From the NCBI GenBank assembly GCA_947499955.1, contig CANMQI010000005.1, positions 310,001 to 374,000 on the forward strand: a stretch of 64,000 nucleotides of DNA, read 5' to 3'. The translations under genes and the position numbers were made by a program. The notes under the pieces were generated by a model, which was given only the letters and a program-made list of their open reading frames with translations, was not told the origin of the DNA and did not search any database. This document shows positions 25,072 to 34,593 of this stretch, one piece after another (within the stretch, counting starts at the first letter, position 1; the number at the start of each line of letters is the position of its first letter). The DNA is from an uncultured Granulosicoccus sp. (GTDB taxonomy: Bacteria > Pseudomonadota > Gammaproteobacteria > Granulosicoccales > Granulosicoccaceae).

Positions 25072-26520
25072 ATGCCCCGCAATACACTCGTCATCATGTC
25101 TGATGAGCACAGTCGCAAGGTCATGGGTTGTTATGGCAATGCTCAGGCTCATACGCCACACCTCGATGCTCTGGCAGAGCGCGGCACCGTGTTCGAAAAT
25201 GCCTATTGCAACAGCCCTATCTGTGTACCTTCACGTGCCAGCCTGCATACCGGACTCTATCCCCACCAGATTGGTTACTGGGACAATGCCATGCCCTACG
25301 ATGGCCGCATCAGCAGTTGGGGACATGCCTTGCAGCGTCACGGCAAGGCGGTGACCTCCATCGGCAAACTGCATTTTCAGGATAGCGATGTCGACTCCGG
25401 CTTCGATGAACAGATTTTGCCCTTGCACGTCAAGGATGGCATCGGTGACCCATCCACCCTGCTGAGAAAAAACCCGCCACCGCGTCCCGGAACCCGACAG
25501 ATGGCAGCCATGACTGGCAAGGGTGAAACCCCCTACTGGCAATATGACGAAGCCGTTGCTACCGCCACCGAACAATGGCTGGCACAATCGCGCGAAGCAG
25601 GATGGACGCTGTTTGTCTCCTTCGTGTTGCCGCATTTTCCGCTCAATGCCCCCCAGCGGTTCCGCGATCTGTTCGATGCCGATGCCTTGCCGCTGCCCAA
25701 GATGCAATACCAGTACACCCCCGAAAACGAAGTCATGGCGGCCATGCGCAAACTGCTGGACTTCAACGACCACTTTCCTGACGAGAGCGTGGTTCGAGAA
25801 GCCGTGGCCAACTACCATGCGCTGACGGCCGCTCTGGATGCCAACGTCGGGCGCGTATTGCAGGCGCTCTCGGCAGCCGGCAAGAAGAGCGATACGAACA
25901 TCATCTATACCTCTGACCACGGTGACAATCTCGGCGCCCGCGGCTACTGGGGAAAATCGACACTGTGGGAAGAAAGCGCAGGCGTGCCGCTGATCATGGC
26001 AGGCCCGGATATCGCGCGCGGCTGCCGTAACCGCACGCCGGTCAGTCTGATCGATCTGTACCCGACGATCACGGCACTGGCAGGTATCGACCAGAGTGAT
26101 TCACCCGACGCAGAACCTGTGCGCCCCGGCAGCAATCTGCTGGAGCTGGCAGCCACCGAGGATCCAGAGCGCGAGGTTTTTGCCGAGTATCATGCAGTGG
26201 GCGCGCAGGACGGTCTGTTCATGTTGCGCAAGGGTCGCTACAAGCTGATCGAGAGCCCGGGGTCGACACCGTTACTGTATGACCTGCAAGACGATCCGGA
26301 GGAGTTGCACAATCTGGCTCTGGACGCTGATCACCCATCCGTGTTGACCCGGCTGCAGGGCATGCTGCGAACCATTGCTGACCCGCAATCGGTCAACGCA
26401 CAGGCGTTCTCGGACCAACAAGACAGGGCACAACAACTGGGCGGTGAGGAAGTCATACGCAGTATCACACCAGTGGCATTTACCCATCCTGGAGATGTGA
26501 TGGCCAAGCCTCTGATCTAG
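25072..26520 (+). CDS. Formylglycine-type sulfatase (sulfatase 2)
   Basis: A 482-residue cytoplasmic hydrolase of the sulfatase branch of the alkaline-phosphatase superfamily. The metal-binding start is IMSDEHSRK. The nucleophile motif is CVPSR with Cys about 51, and the late metal site is YTSDHGDNLGARG with Lys in WGKS. It shares long stretches with sulfatase 3 (NSPICVPSRA, SIGKLHF, DGIGD), so the two are close paralogues. It follows tctA-2 with a GGAGTAGG ribosome-binding region. The substrate is unknown: a sulfate or phosphonate monoester. Confidence 0.88.
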   Translation: MPRNTLVIMSDEHSRKVMGCYGNAQAHTPHLDALAERGTVFENAYCNSPICVPSRASLHTGLYPHQIGYWDNAMPYDGRISSWGHALQRHGKAVTSIGKLHFQDSDVDSGFDEQILPLHVKDGIGDPSTLLRKNPPPRPGTRQMAAMTGKGETPYWQYDEAVATATEQWLAQSREAGWTLFVSFVLPHFPLNAPQRFRDLFDADALPLPKMQYQYTPENEVMAAMRKLLDFNDHFPDESVVREAVANYHALTAALDANVGRVLQALSAAGKKSDTNIIYTSDHGDNLGARGYWGKSTLWEESAGVPLIMAGPDIARGCRNRTPVSLIDLYPTITALAGIDQSDSPDAEPVRPGSNLLELAATEDPEREVFAEYHAVGAQDGLFMLRKGRYKLIESPGSTPLLYDLQDDPEELHNLALDADHPSVLTRLQGMLRTIADPQSVNAQAFSDQQDRAQQLGGEEVIRSITPVAFTHPGDVMAKPLI

Positions 26521-26604
26521 TCAATGCACATTGATCAAGCGTCACACCTTGTGCAAGTTCACCCTGGATACTGGCGTTGATCTGACCAGCTCAAGGACAC
26601 CAGT

Positions 26605-26636
26605 ATCAAGAACAGCCGACGAAAGCTGTTCTTGAT
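26605..26636. terminator. Hairpin between convergent genes, probable bidirectional terminator
   Basis: A perfect 12-bp stem, ATCAAGAACAGC with GCTGTTCTTGAT around an 8-base loop, lies between the end of sulfatase 2 and the end of the convergent phzF-like gene. No T-run follows on either strand, so termination may be weak or Rho-assisted. Confidence 0.5.
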
Positions 26637-26646
26637 CTGGCAAAGA

Positions 26647-27495
26647 CTATAGCTCGACCGCACTGCCACTGACTCGCACACCACCGCTCTCCGGAACATC
26701 CACCTTGATGAGACTGGGACGCTGCATGGCCTGCCCCTGTCTGATGATGAACCGAGCGGGTGCCTGCAATAACCCGGCATCACGCAGATAGCCGCCCAGC
26801 GCTGCGGCAGCCGCCCCTGTCGCAGGATCTTCGTGAACGCCGCCCACGGGAAACGGATTGCGTGAATGGAAGACCTCTGCGCTTTCGCGCCAGACCAGCT
26901 GCAGCGTGGTGAGTTCATGCGCCAGCATCAGCGTTTTCAGTGCCTCGAAGTCGTAATCCAGCGATGCCAGACGTCCTTGTTCAGCCACTGCCAGCACCAG
27001 ATGCCAGGCCCCTGCATAGGCTTTGGCGGGAGGAATTGATGCATCCAGCTCCTCCGCCTGCCAACCCAGCAGGTGCAGAGCCTCGACAAGCAACCCCTCA
27101 TCGGGCGCTTCATGTCGAGTCTGCACCGATAACAGGGAAGCCTCGGCAGACGCTGCCTGTTGACTGACCGTTACCGGCACGTCTCCCACCATACTCTGCA
27201 AGCGATAGACCCCGTCACCCGAGGTTTTCCCCAACATCACCCCTGCCGCGATGGTCGCATGCCCACAGAAGGGCACTTCTGCCTCAGGGCTGTAGTAGCG
27301 CACCGTTCGTTCAAACCCCGACTTGGGTGCAATGAACGCAGTTTCGGAATAACCCACCTCCGTGGCGATATTCTGCATGTCCGTAGCGGCAGGCAAGGTC
27401 TCGCCTATCCATACGCCAGCTGGATTGCCGGTTCGAGAACCTGTCGGAGCATCGGGCTCGGCGAAGGCGGCAATTCGGTAGAGGTCACTGTGCAT
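26647..27495 (-). CDS. PhzF-family isomerase/epimerase-like protein
   Basis: A 282-residue protein of the PhzF (diaminopimelate epimerase-like) family. It shows the N-terminal GNPAGVW motif, the catalytic Glu in YSETAFI (about 51), the PFCGHATIAAG motif and the DPATGAAAAALGG region. Characterised members isomerise small unsaturated or amino acids. The physiological role here is open. It lies downstream of, and on the same strand as, sulfatase 3, with a 100-bp gap. Confidence 0.88.
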   Translation of the reverse strand: MHSDLYRIAAFAEPDAPTGSRTGNPAGVWIGETLPAATDMQNIATEVGYSETAFIAPKSGFERTVRYYSPEAEVPFCGHATIAAGVMLGKTSGDGVYRLQSMVGDVPVTVSQQAASAEASLLSVQTRHEAPDEGLLVEALHLLGWQAEELDASIPPAKAYAGAWHLVLAVAEQGRLASLDYDFEALKTLMLAHELTTLQLVWRESAEVFHSRNPFPVGGVHEDPATGAAAAALGGYLRDAGLLQAPARFIIRQGQAMQRPSLIKVDVPESGGVRVSGSAVEL

Positions 27496-27595
27496 GATGT
27501 GTGTACTCCTGGCTGATGGCTCTACGGCATTCTGCCCCCTCTGTCGCTGATGACCAAGCGAAGATCAACCCGGAGTCCACAAATGAGGCGATGCG

Positions 27596-29065
27596 CTAAA
27601 CAGGTGCCGGCGTATGCGGAATATCGACGCCCGACAACACCGCCTCCCGTCCTCCATGCCGTTCGATCAAGGCCGCTTGCTGTTCGAATACCGTGCGATT
27701 GACCGCGTCGATATCACAGACCTCAGCCATCGCCTGCTGCAGACCGGCCAGCACTTCGGCATGAGCGTCACTCGCTGACAGATCATGCAGTTCAGCGGGA
27801 TCGTTCTGCAGATCGAACAGTTGCGGAGCGAACCCCGGATAGGCAATCAACTTGAATGCTCCCCGACGCAACATGAACATGCCAGTACAGGACCCGGCAG
27901 CATGGTATTCACTGAAGACCGCTCTGTCTGCATCATCCGGTGCCTGTGCAAGCTGTTTCAGTGACTGGCCTGGCCGAGTATTGTCAGAGTCGTCCGCCGA
28001 GTCGTCGATGCCCAGTACATCGAGCACCGTCGGATAGAAGTCCACCAGAGACACCGGCGTCTTGCAGACATGTCCCTGAGGAATACCGGGGCCCGCCAGT
28101 ATCAGCGGTACCGCTACCGAGTCTTCATACATCACCGACTTGCCCCACAGACCCCGATTGCCCAGATTGTCGCCATGATCAGAGGTGTAGGCCATGCTGG
28201 TGTTGTCATTCAGAGCGCTTCCCTGCACGACTGACACGATGTCACCGACAATGGCGTCTATCGTGGAGACCATACCCAGATAAGCGCGCAACGCTCGCAC
28301 ACGGCTCTCATCATCGAAGTACTGGTCGTAGCTCATGTATTGCTGCAACTCCAGCAATACCGGATGATCCACGGTCGGCGCTTGCAGGGTTTCGGTGAGT
28401 TCTTCCAGACTCAAGCCGGAATAGGCATCATAGAATTCCTCCGGTGCAATCAGCGGAAAATGCGGCATGACCAGACTGACAAACAACACGAAGGGCTGAG
28501 CGGTATTGCCCTCTGCCTGCTCTCTTGCCCGTGCGTGCAGGTACTCGACAGCGCGATCACGGATCTGAAAATCATAGCGCGCATAGTCACTCAGTCCGGG
28601 ACCCGCATCCCGAGCCAGCGCGTCACAGCCTTTCTTCGGCGGCAAGGGGTCCCGAATGGCCCCTTTGACATCGCCGATACCGTCAACCACATGCAAAGGG
28701 ATGATTTCTTCGCTGAATCCATTGTCATCGCCACCCCGAAAATGCAGCTTGCCAATGGATGTGGAACGCACACCCGCCTCTCGGGAGACCTGATGCCAGG
28801 AGGTCGGTGATCCGGCATAGGCAAAGGCATTGTCCCAATGCCCGGTCTCATGCACGAGGCGCCCCGTGGCAAATGCGGCTCGCGAAGGCACGCAGATGGG
28901 ACTGTTGCAATAGGCATCGGTGAAACGAGTACCCTGCTGCGCCAGTGCATCAATGTTCGGCGTTCGGGCCAGAGAGTGGCCATAGCAGCCTGACCAGTCG
29001 CGGTTGTGCTCATCGGACATGATGATGATCAGATTCTCAGCTCGCATCTTGTCGTGTTGTGTCAC
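27596..29065 (-). CDS. Formylglycine-type sulfatase (sulfatase 3)
   Basis: A 489-residue hydrolase paralogous to sulfatase 2. It carries IIIMSDEHNRD, the nucleophile motif CVPSR (Cys about 58) and YTSDHGDNLGNRGLWGKS. A GTG start at 29065 is preceded by GGAGGAAAGGG; the ATG six codons later is a fallback. It has no signal peptide. It is transcribed away from cassette 3 across a shared promoter region holding a GntR-like palindrome, so it is probably controlled together with cassette 3. Confidence 0.87.
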   Translation of the reverse strand: MTQHDKMRAENLIIIMSDEHNRDWSGCYGHSLARTPNIDALAQQGTRFTDAYCNSPICVPSRAAFATGRLVHETGHWDNAFAYAGSPTSWHQVSREAGVRSTSIGKLHFRGGDDNGFSEEIIPLHVVDGIGDVKGAIRDPLPPKKGCDALARDAGPGLSDYARYDFQIRDRAVEYLHARAREQAEGNTAQPFVLFVSLVMPHFPLIAPEEFYDAYSGLSLEELTETLQAPTVDHPVLLELQQYMSYDQYFDDESRVRALRAYLGMVSTIDAIVGDIVSVVQGSALNDNTSMAYTSDHGDNLGNRGLWGKSVMYEDSVAVPLILAGPGIPQGHVCKTPVSLVDFYPTVLDVLGIDDSADDSDNTRPGQSLKQLAQAPDDADRAVFSEYHAAGSCTGMFMLRRGAFKLIAYPGFAPQLFDLQNDPAELHDLSASDAHAEVLAGLQQAMAEVCDIDAVNRTVFEQQAALIERHGGREAVLSGVDIPHTPAPV

Positions 29066-29162
29066 TGACCCTTTCCTCCGTTACCGACGACCTCCCGAAA
29101 GCAGGCAGTGAATCGACCTGTGTCCGGTATCGCATTGCTGACCATTTTACGCATGAAATCAA

Positions 29163-29179
29163 AATTGGTCTAGACAATT
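29163..29179. promoter_or_regulatory. GntR-like operator AATTGGTCTAGACAATT
   Basis: A near-palindrome (half-sites AATTGGTC and AATTGTC around CTAG) in the divergent promoter between sulfatase 3 and tctC-3. The half-site TTGGTC recurs at 29198, 33 bp downstream. GT-N-AC-type palindromes are typical targets of FadR/FCD-type GntR proteins, and such a regulator is encoded within the same cluster (32340-33062). Confidence 0.5.
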
Positions 29180-29233
29180 GGAAGATCAATGGGTATTTTG
29201 GTCCAGCCACTACCGACAAGAGGAATCCCTATC

Positions 29234-30277
29234 GTGAATCGATATACCCACACAACCGACCCGGCAGGCCGCCCCGGTGCGCTGAGCCAGGCTTGCAGAA
29301 CTGTTCGAAGAGTTTCTCGCAGGACTGCCTGCAAGCTTGCTGTTGGCGCATTGCTGGCCACCTCCCTGAGCGGCAACGCCACACTTTCGCTCGCCGACGA
29401 AGGCAGTTACCCCAGCAAGCCGATACGCGTCATCGTGCCGTTCAAACCAGGTGGCCGTACCGATACCGTCGCTCGTCTGCTGGGGGAAAAGATCCAGGAA
29501 AAGGGCTGGCTGTCCCAACCCATGGTCATCCTCAATGCCGACGGTGGAGCCGGCGCCAATGCCGTGAACCAGATGCGTCGCGGTGATGCCGACGGCCACA
29601 CAGCCGTTCACTGGCACCATCAGCTACTGATCTCCATTGCCATGCAGCTGGGTGATTTCACGCTCGATGACTTCAAGTCCGTTGGTTATACCGGTGGCGG
29701 CAGCCCGGTCTGGGCGGTACGCGAGGACTCTCCTTACAACACCCTGCAGGATCTGATTGATGCCCTGAAGGCCGAACCACGCAGCCTGGTCGAGGCGGTT
29801 GGCATCGGCACCATCCCGCATTTCGTCGGTGCCATGCTTGCCAATGAGGCAGGCTTTGAAACCCGCTATGTGACCGCCTCCAGCGGCGCTGATCGATTGC
29901 GCCTCCTGCTCGGTGGCAACGCCGATATATCCCTGTTCGCAGCATCAGAATTCATCGGCCAGGGCGAAGGCCTGAAGGCGCTGGTGTACTTTGGCCGTGA
30001 ACGCCTGCCGGATCTGCCGGACGTGCCTACCGCGAGCGAGCTGGGACTGGACGTGAGCTGGGCCAACCCCAACTGGTGGCTGGTACCGGCTGACACTCCG
30101 GATGATGTGGTTGCCCAGCTGGCGGCTGCACTGGAAAAAGCCATCGCCGATCCCGAGATCGTCGAGTACTTCAACAACAACACGCTCGAGGCCTACTGGA
30201 TGGACGGTGAATCAGCCATGGCCGATGCGAAGAAGACACTGGCGGCACTCAAGCCGGTTGCAGATAGCATCAAGTAA
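29234..30277 (+). CDS. TctC-family periplasmic solute-binding protein (TTT cassette 3)
   Basis: A TctC/Bug binding protein of about 347 residues. The mature domain begins near YPSKPIRVIVPFKPGGRTDT and includes ILNADGGAGANAVNQMRRGDADG. Its export signal is long, with a RRVSRRTACKLAVGALLA stretch; the twin Arg suggests possible Tat export. The GTG at 29234 follows AGAGGA nine bases upstream. An ATG at 29189 with GGAAG is an alternative and would lie almost on the operator palindrome. It heads cassette 3. Confidence 0.85.
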   Translation: MNRYTHTTDPAGRPGALSQACRTVRRVSRRTACKLAVGALLATSLSGNATLSLADEGSYPSKPIRVIVPFKPGGRTDTVARLLGEKIQEKGWLSQPMVILNADGGAGANAVNQMRRGDADGHTAVHWHHQLLISIAMQLGDFTLDDFKSVGYTGGGSPVWAVREDSPYNTLQDLIDALKAEPRSLVEAVGIGTIPHFVGAMLANEAGFETRYVTASSGADRLRLLLGGNADISLFAASEFIGQGEGLKALVYFGRERLPDLPDVPTASELGLDVSWANPNWWLVPADTPDDVVAQLAAALEKAIADPEIVEYFNNNTLEAYWMDGESAMADAKKTLAALKPVADSIK

Positions 30278-30817
30278 ATGCGTCTGCATCCTGCATGGGT
30301 AGACCTGGCTCTGGTGCTTGCCGTTCTGGCAGGCGCCGGGCTGTTGTTCGTCGGGGCCTCGACACTACCACCACCGCGCTTCGAGCCCATGGGTTCGGCA
30401 GCTCTGCCGAGGATTCTCGGTGGACTGCTGGTTTTCTTTGCCTTGATCATCGCGATCAAGGCGATATGGCAACTCCGAGGCAGAACAGACAGCAATGTCG
30501 TGTCAGATGAGACAGACGACACGACCAGCCGTCCCTCCGCGGCCAATTCTGCACTCGAGAGCGATACGGAAGAATCCGCACTCACGGGTCAGCTACGCGG
30601 TATCTGCGTCTTTACCTGTCTGATCCTGTACATCGTTGCACTGGACATCCTGCAATGGTCATTCATTCCCGTCACGGCAGCTTTCGTGACGATCGTCGGC
30701 ACCGCCCTGTCTCCACAGCGCCTGCAGGCACTGTGGAAGTTTGCCCTGTTCGGCCTGGTGCTGGCCGCCGGCCTCTACCTGGTCATGACACGCTTTCTGT
30801 ATGTCGATCTCGGCTGA
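30278..30817 (+). CDS. TctB-family small membrane subunit (TTT cassette 3)
   Basis: A 179-residue TctB homologue that starts immediately after the tctC stop codon. It has the usual first helix, LPPPRFEPMGSAALPRI and an ending MTRFLYVDLG. Compared with the other two TctB proteins it carries an extra acidic, Ser/Thr-rich loop (about residues 70-105), which explains its greater length. Confidence 0.87.
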   Translation: MRLHPAWVDLALVLAVLAGAGLLFVGASTLPPPRFEPMGSAALPRILGGLLVFFALIIAIKAIWQLRGRTDSNVVSDETDDTTSRPSAANSALESDTEESALTGQLRGICVFTCLILYIVALDILQWSFIPVTAAFVTIVGTALSPQRLQALWKFALFGLVLAAGLYLVMTRFLYVDLG

Positions 30818-30846
30818 CACCATGAACTTCTTTCGGAAACCCGAAC

Positions 30847-32343
30847 ATGCTTGACGCTTTCATCACCCTGTTCCAGATCGATAATCTGCTGTTCCTGTTT
30901 CTGGGTACAGCGCTGGGAATCGTGGTCGGCGCAATTCCGGGGCTGACAGCATCAATGCTGATCGCCCTGACATTGCCACTGACCTTTCACATGGACTCGG
31001 TCAATGCCATCACCCTGCTGATCGGCCAGTATGTGGGTGGTATCTCAGGAGGGCTGATCACCGCCATTCTTCTGCGGATGCCCGGCACTCCGGCCTCCAT
31101 CGTCACCACATTCGATGGCTACCCGATGGCTCAGAACGGGCAGCCGGAACGCGCACTGGCACTGGGCATCATGGCATCGGTTGTCGGCGGCATCATCTCC
31201 TGGCTCTTTCTGGCCGGGATGTCACCGACGCTGGCGAAGTTTGCTCTGCAGTTCGGTCCCTGGGAATACTTTGCTCTGGTCATGATGGCGTTGGTGATGC
31301 TGGCGTCCCTGACGCAGGGCTCACTGGTCAAGGGACTGATGGCCGCCGCACTCGGAATGGCCTTCGCGCTACCGGGCATCGACAACTCCATCGGTCGCGC
31401 TCGTCTGACCTTCGACATGGATGCGCTGCTGTCCGGTTTCGGTTTGCTGCCGGTACTGATCGGCGCTTTTGCGATCAGCCAGATCCTGCGCGAGTCTGCC
31501 GCCCCCATCAAGGCCTCGACACCAATCAATCTGCCGAAGAAAAAGCTGCCAGTACAGTTCAAGGATCTGAAGACATTCGGCCCGAACATGTTGCGCTCTT
31601 CCGTCATAGGCACCTGGATAGGCCTGTTGCCGGGTATCGGTGCCAACATCGCCGCACTCGTCTCCTACACCACCACCCGACAACTTTCACGGTCGCCGGA
31701 GAAATTCGGTACCGGTCATGAACCGGGAGTGGTCGCCGGGGAGACCGCCAACAATGCATCCATCGGTGGTGCCCTCATCCCGCTGATAACCATGGGCATT
31801 CCCGGCAGTGTCACTGAAGCCATTCTGATCGGTGCGCTGACCATTCACAGCCTGCAACCCGGCCCTCTGCTGTTCCAGAACGCCCCGGAAGTGGCCTACG
31901 GCATCATCGCCGCCTATCTGGTAGCCAACATCATCATGCTGTTCCTGATGTGGAATGCCGTGCGCTACATCGCCGCCATCTCTCAGGTCCCGCGAGCCTG
32001 GCTGCTGAGTACCATCCTTGTCTTCTGTGTCGTTGGCTCCTATGCGGTGAACAACAATTTCACCGATGTCTGGGTCATGATCGCCTTTGGTGTCATCGGC
32101 CTGGGACTGGAGCTGGCCAGGGTGCCACTCGGGCCCTTCGTCATCGGCTTTGTACTGAGCCCCATTGCCGAAGAACAACTGCGGGGTTCTCTGATGATGT
32201 CCGATGGCAACGTGGCAGAGATACTCGCACGCCCCTACGCCATGTCCTTCCTGTTCGTGGCACTTCTCACGCTGCTATGGCCGCTCATCATGGGACAGGT
32301 TGCCCGTCGCCGACACCACACTCGCCAGGAGCCAAACTCATGA
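30847..32343 (+). CDS. TctA-family large membrane subunit (TTT cassette 3)
   Basis: A 498-residue TctA transport subunit, with LGIVVGAIPGLTASM, MPGTPASIVTTFDGYP, GTWIGLLPGIGANIAA and TANNASIGGALIPL as landmarks. Its stop codon overlaps the ATG of the GntR gene (ATGA), so transporter and regulator appear to be co-translated. Confidence 0.92.
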   Translation: MLDAFITLFQIDNLLFLFLGTALGIVVGAIPGLTASMLIALTLPLTFHMDSVNAITLLIGQYVGGISGGLITAILLRMPGTPASIVTTFDGYPMAQNGQPERALALGIMASVVGGIISWLFLAGMSPTLAKFALQFGPWEYFALVMMALVMLASLTQGSLVKGLMAAALGMAFALPGIDNSIGRARLTFDMDALLSGFGLLPVLIGAFAISQILRESAAPIKASTPINLPKKKLPVQFKDLKTFGPNMLRSSVIGTWIGLLPGIGANIAALVSYTTTRQLSRSPEKFGTGHEPGVVAGETANNASIGGALIPLITMGIPGSVTEAILIGALTIHSLQPGPLLFQNAPEVAYGIIAAYLVANIIMLFLMWNAVRYIAAISQVPRAWLLSTILVFCVVGSYAVNNNFTDVWVMIAFGVIGLGLELARVPLGPFVIGFVLSPIAEEQLRGSLMMSDGNVAEILARPYAMSFLFVALLTLLWPLIMGQVARRRHHTRQEPNS

Positions 32344-33062
32344 AACCTGCCTCCAGTATTGTCCTCAGCAAGGTCGAGCCTGATGAGCGTCGCTATGTAC
32401 AGATAGCCAGAGACCTGGCCAAACGCATTGCCGATGGTGAGTTCAGCGCCGGCCAGCGCCTGCCACCCGAGCGCGAACTGGCCTCGACCCTCAGCGTCAG
32501 TCGTACCACCGTGCGCGAGGCCGTACTGGCGCTGGAGTTGATGGGTCTGGTAGAGATTCGCGTGGGATCGGGTGTTTTCGTACTGGGTGACAACGTGCGA
32601 CAGAACGCCACTGACGTCACCCCCACCGTCGATGACACCAGCCCATCCGAGATCCTCGAATCACGCCGACTCATCGAAGCCCAGACAGCCTATCTGGCGG
32701 CCACCCGCGCCAGTGACGCCGAGATTCTGCAGATCGGTCGCTGCATCGAGACCATGGAATCCACACTCGATGATGTACCGCGCTTTGACCGCGCCGATGC
32801 CGAGTTTCATCATCTGATTGCCAAGGCCTCGGGCAATCGCCTGCTCGAACAGTTCGTTGGCCATCTGTGGCAGCAGCGCACCACCACGATGTGGATACGC
32901 TGGTATGACCAGACCCGCAGTACCGCCAACCGTCGCCGCTCCATCAGCGATCACCGTGTGATTCACCGAGCCCTGGAAAGACGCCTCCCGGAAGCGGCAT
33001 CGACGGCCATGCAAGGCCACATCGACGTGATGGAAGAACGCTTCTTCGATCTGCAACTCTGA
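32340..33062 (+). CDS. GntR-family (FCD) transcriptional regulator
   Basis: A 240-residue regulator. The N-terminal winged helix shows RYVQIARDLAKRIADGEF, LPPERELASTLSVSRTTVREA and LVEIRVGSGVFVL. The C-terminal all-helical FCD ligand domain includes ILESRRLIEAQTA and AEFHHLIAKASGN with potential metal-binding His. FCD regulators usually bind small organic acids and repress catabolic operons. It is embedded between tctA-3 and sulfatase 4, so it is probably a local regulator of cassette 3 through the palindrome at 29163. Confidence 0.92.
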   Translation: MKPASSIVLSKVEPDERRYVQIARDLAKRIADGEFSAGQRLPPERELASTLSVSRTTVREAVLALELMGLVEIRVGSGVFVLGDNVRQNATDVTPTVDDTSPSEILESRRLIEAQTAYLAATRASDAEILQIGRCIETMESTLDDVPRFDRADAEFHHLIAKASGNRLLEQFVGHLWQQRTTTMWIRWYDQTRSTANRRRSISDHRVIHRALERRLPEAASTAMQGHIDVMEERFFDLQL

Positions 33063-33086
33063 CTACTTCAACCCCAAGTGACAAGC

Positions 33087-34568
33087 ATGACTGACAAGAC
33101 AGACAAACCCGATATCGTGGTCATCATGACCGACCAGCAACGCTATGACACCATCAATGCGCTGGGTGCCCATCATGTGGACACACCGAATCTGGATCGC
33201 CTCGCCCATCGTGGCGTGAACTTCTCCCAGTGCCATGTCACCGCTCCCAGCTGCGTGCCGTGTCGAGCCAGCCTGTTCACCGGCTATTACCCACACAGCA
33301 ACGGGGTGCATGCCAATGGCCAGGCCTGGAACCAGACCTGGGTGTCACGCTTGCAGGAATCCGGCTACCAGACCGTCAATATCGGCAAGATGCACACCAT
33401 TCCCTATGATGCACCGGCGGGTTTCGATGAGCGCTACGTCGTCGAGAACAAGGATCGATTTCTGGAAGGCCGCTATTTCTTCGATGAATGGGACAAGGCT
33501 CTGGCCTCCCACGGTCTGAAGAAGCAGCAGCGCGAGGAATACCGCAAGCGTGATGACTACCGTGAATGTCTGGGTGCATTTCCCTGGGAGTTGCCGGAAG
33601 AGCTGCATTCGGATGTCTTTGTCGGTCGCATGGCGCGCTGGTGGCTGGAGAGCAAGCCTGTCGAGAAGCCCCTGTTCATGGTTGTAGGGTTTCCCGGACC
33701 TCACCCACCTTATGATCCGACGCCGGAATACATCGAACGCTATATGGATCGGGACATTCCATTGCCGGAAGTCACCGAGGAAGACCTGGCCAATCTGCCA
33801 CCGGTGTTTACCGAAAAGCGGCTGCATGATGTCGAAGTCGACCACGACTCGGTTGCCTGGAGCCTCAACCCCACTCGTGAGCAACTGCACCGCATGCGTG
33901 CCTACTATTGCGCCAATGTCGAGATGATCGATCGTGAAGTCGGCCAGATACTCGATACCCTGGAGGCCCGTGGTCGTCTCGACAACACCATCATCGTCTT
34001 TGCATCGGATCATGGAGACTGCCTGGGTGATCATGGCTTGAGTCAGAAGTGGGCCCCTTATGACGAGGTGACACGTGTTCCCCTGATCATCAGCGCACCC
34101 GGTCGCTTCAGCGAAGGCCGTGATGTATCCGAACTGGTTCAACTGTTCGACCTGGGCCCTACCATTCTGGAATGGGCAGGCCTGACGCCGGATCCAAGCT
34201 TCGAGGCCGAGTCTCTGAACCCGGCCCTGAAGGAAGAGCCGTTTGACGGTCGCACACATGTGTTCTGTGAACAGGGTGGAGACGTCAATCTGACCGGTGC
34301 CGAGTATCTGACCATGGTGCGTTCAACCACTCACAAGCTGGTTCACTTCAAGGGACTCAGCTGTGGCCAGCTCTTTGATCTGGTGAAGGACCCCGGTGAA
34401 AAACGCAATCTCTGGGACGATCCGAAAGCGGCGCCGATGAAACAGCAGTTACTTGATGTCATGCGCGAATGGCTGATCGATACATCAGTCAAGACACGAG
34501 CCGCACGACGTCGCTCCGTTGATGGCGGGCCCATGAATCCGCAGAGCATTCAGACCGCCGTCAGTTGA
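33087..34568 (+). CDS. Sulfatase-family hydrolase with CxPCR nucleophile motif (sulfatase 4)
   Basis: A 493-residue member of the sulfatase family. It has IMTDQQRYDTI, the nucleophile motif CVPCR (Cys about 56, with a second Cys at 59 in place of the usual Ser/Ala), and FASDHGDCLGDHG. It is diverged from the other three sulfatases in the window. The ATG at 33087 was preferred to a GTG three codons earlier. A SsuABC-type transporter follows directly, which suggests a sulfonate or sulfate-ester route. Confidence 0.87.
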   Translation: MTDKTDKPDIVVIMTDQQRYDTINALGAHHVDTPNLDRLAHRGVNFSQCHVTAPSCVPCRASLFTGYYPHSNGVHANGQAWNQTWVSRLQESGYQTVNIGKMHTIPYDAPAGFDERYVVENKDRFLEGRYFFDEWDKALASHGLKKQQREEYRKRDDYRECLGAFPWELPEELHSDVFVGRMARWWLESKPVEKPLFMVVGFPGPHPPYDPTPEYIERYMDRDIPLPEVTEEDLANLPPVFTEKRLHDVEVDHDSVAWSLNPTREQLHRMRAYYCANVEMIDREVGQILDTLEARGRLDNTIIVFASDHGDCLGDHGLSQKWAPYDEVTRVPLIISAPGRFSEGRDVSELVQLFDLGPTILEWAGLTPDPSFEAESLNPALKEEPFDGRTHVFCEQGGDVNLTGAEYLTMVRSTTHKLVHFKGLSCGQLFDLVKDPGEKRNLWDDPKAAPMKQQLLDVMREWLIDTSVKTRAARRRSVDGGPMNPQSIQTAVS

Positions 34569-34593
34569 TTACACCACCAGAGGAGGAAAACCC

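Noticed and set aside
24372..25124. 250-residue minus-strand frame opposite tctA-2
   Set aside because: Same kind of antisense shadow as over tctA-1.
33345..34259. 304-residue minus-strand frame opposite sulfatase 4
   Set aside because: Overlaps a well supported sulfatase; no domain recognised.
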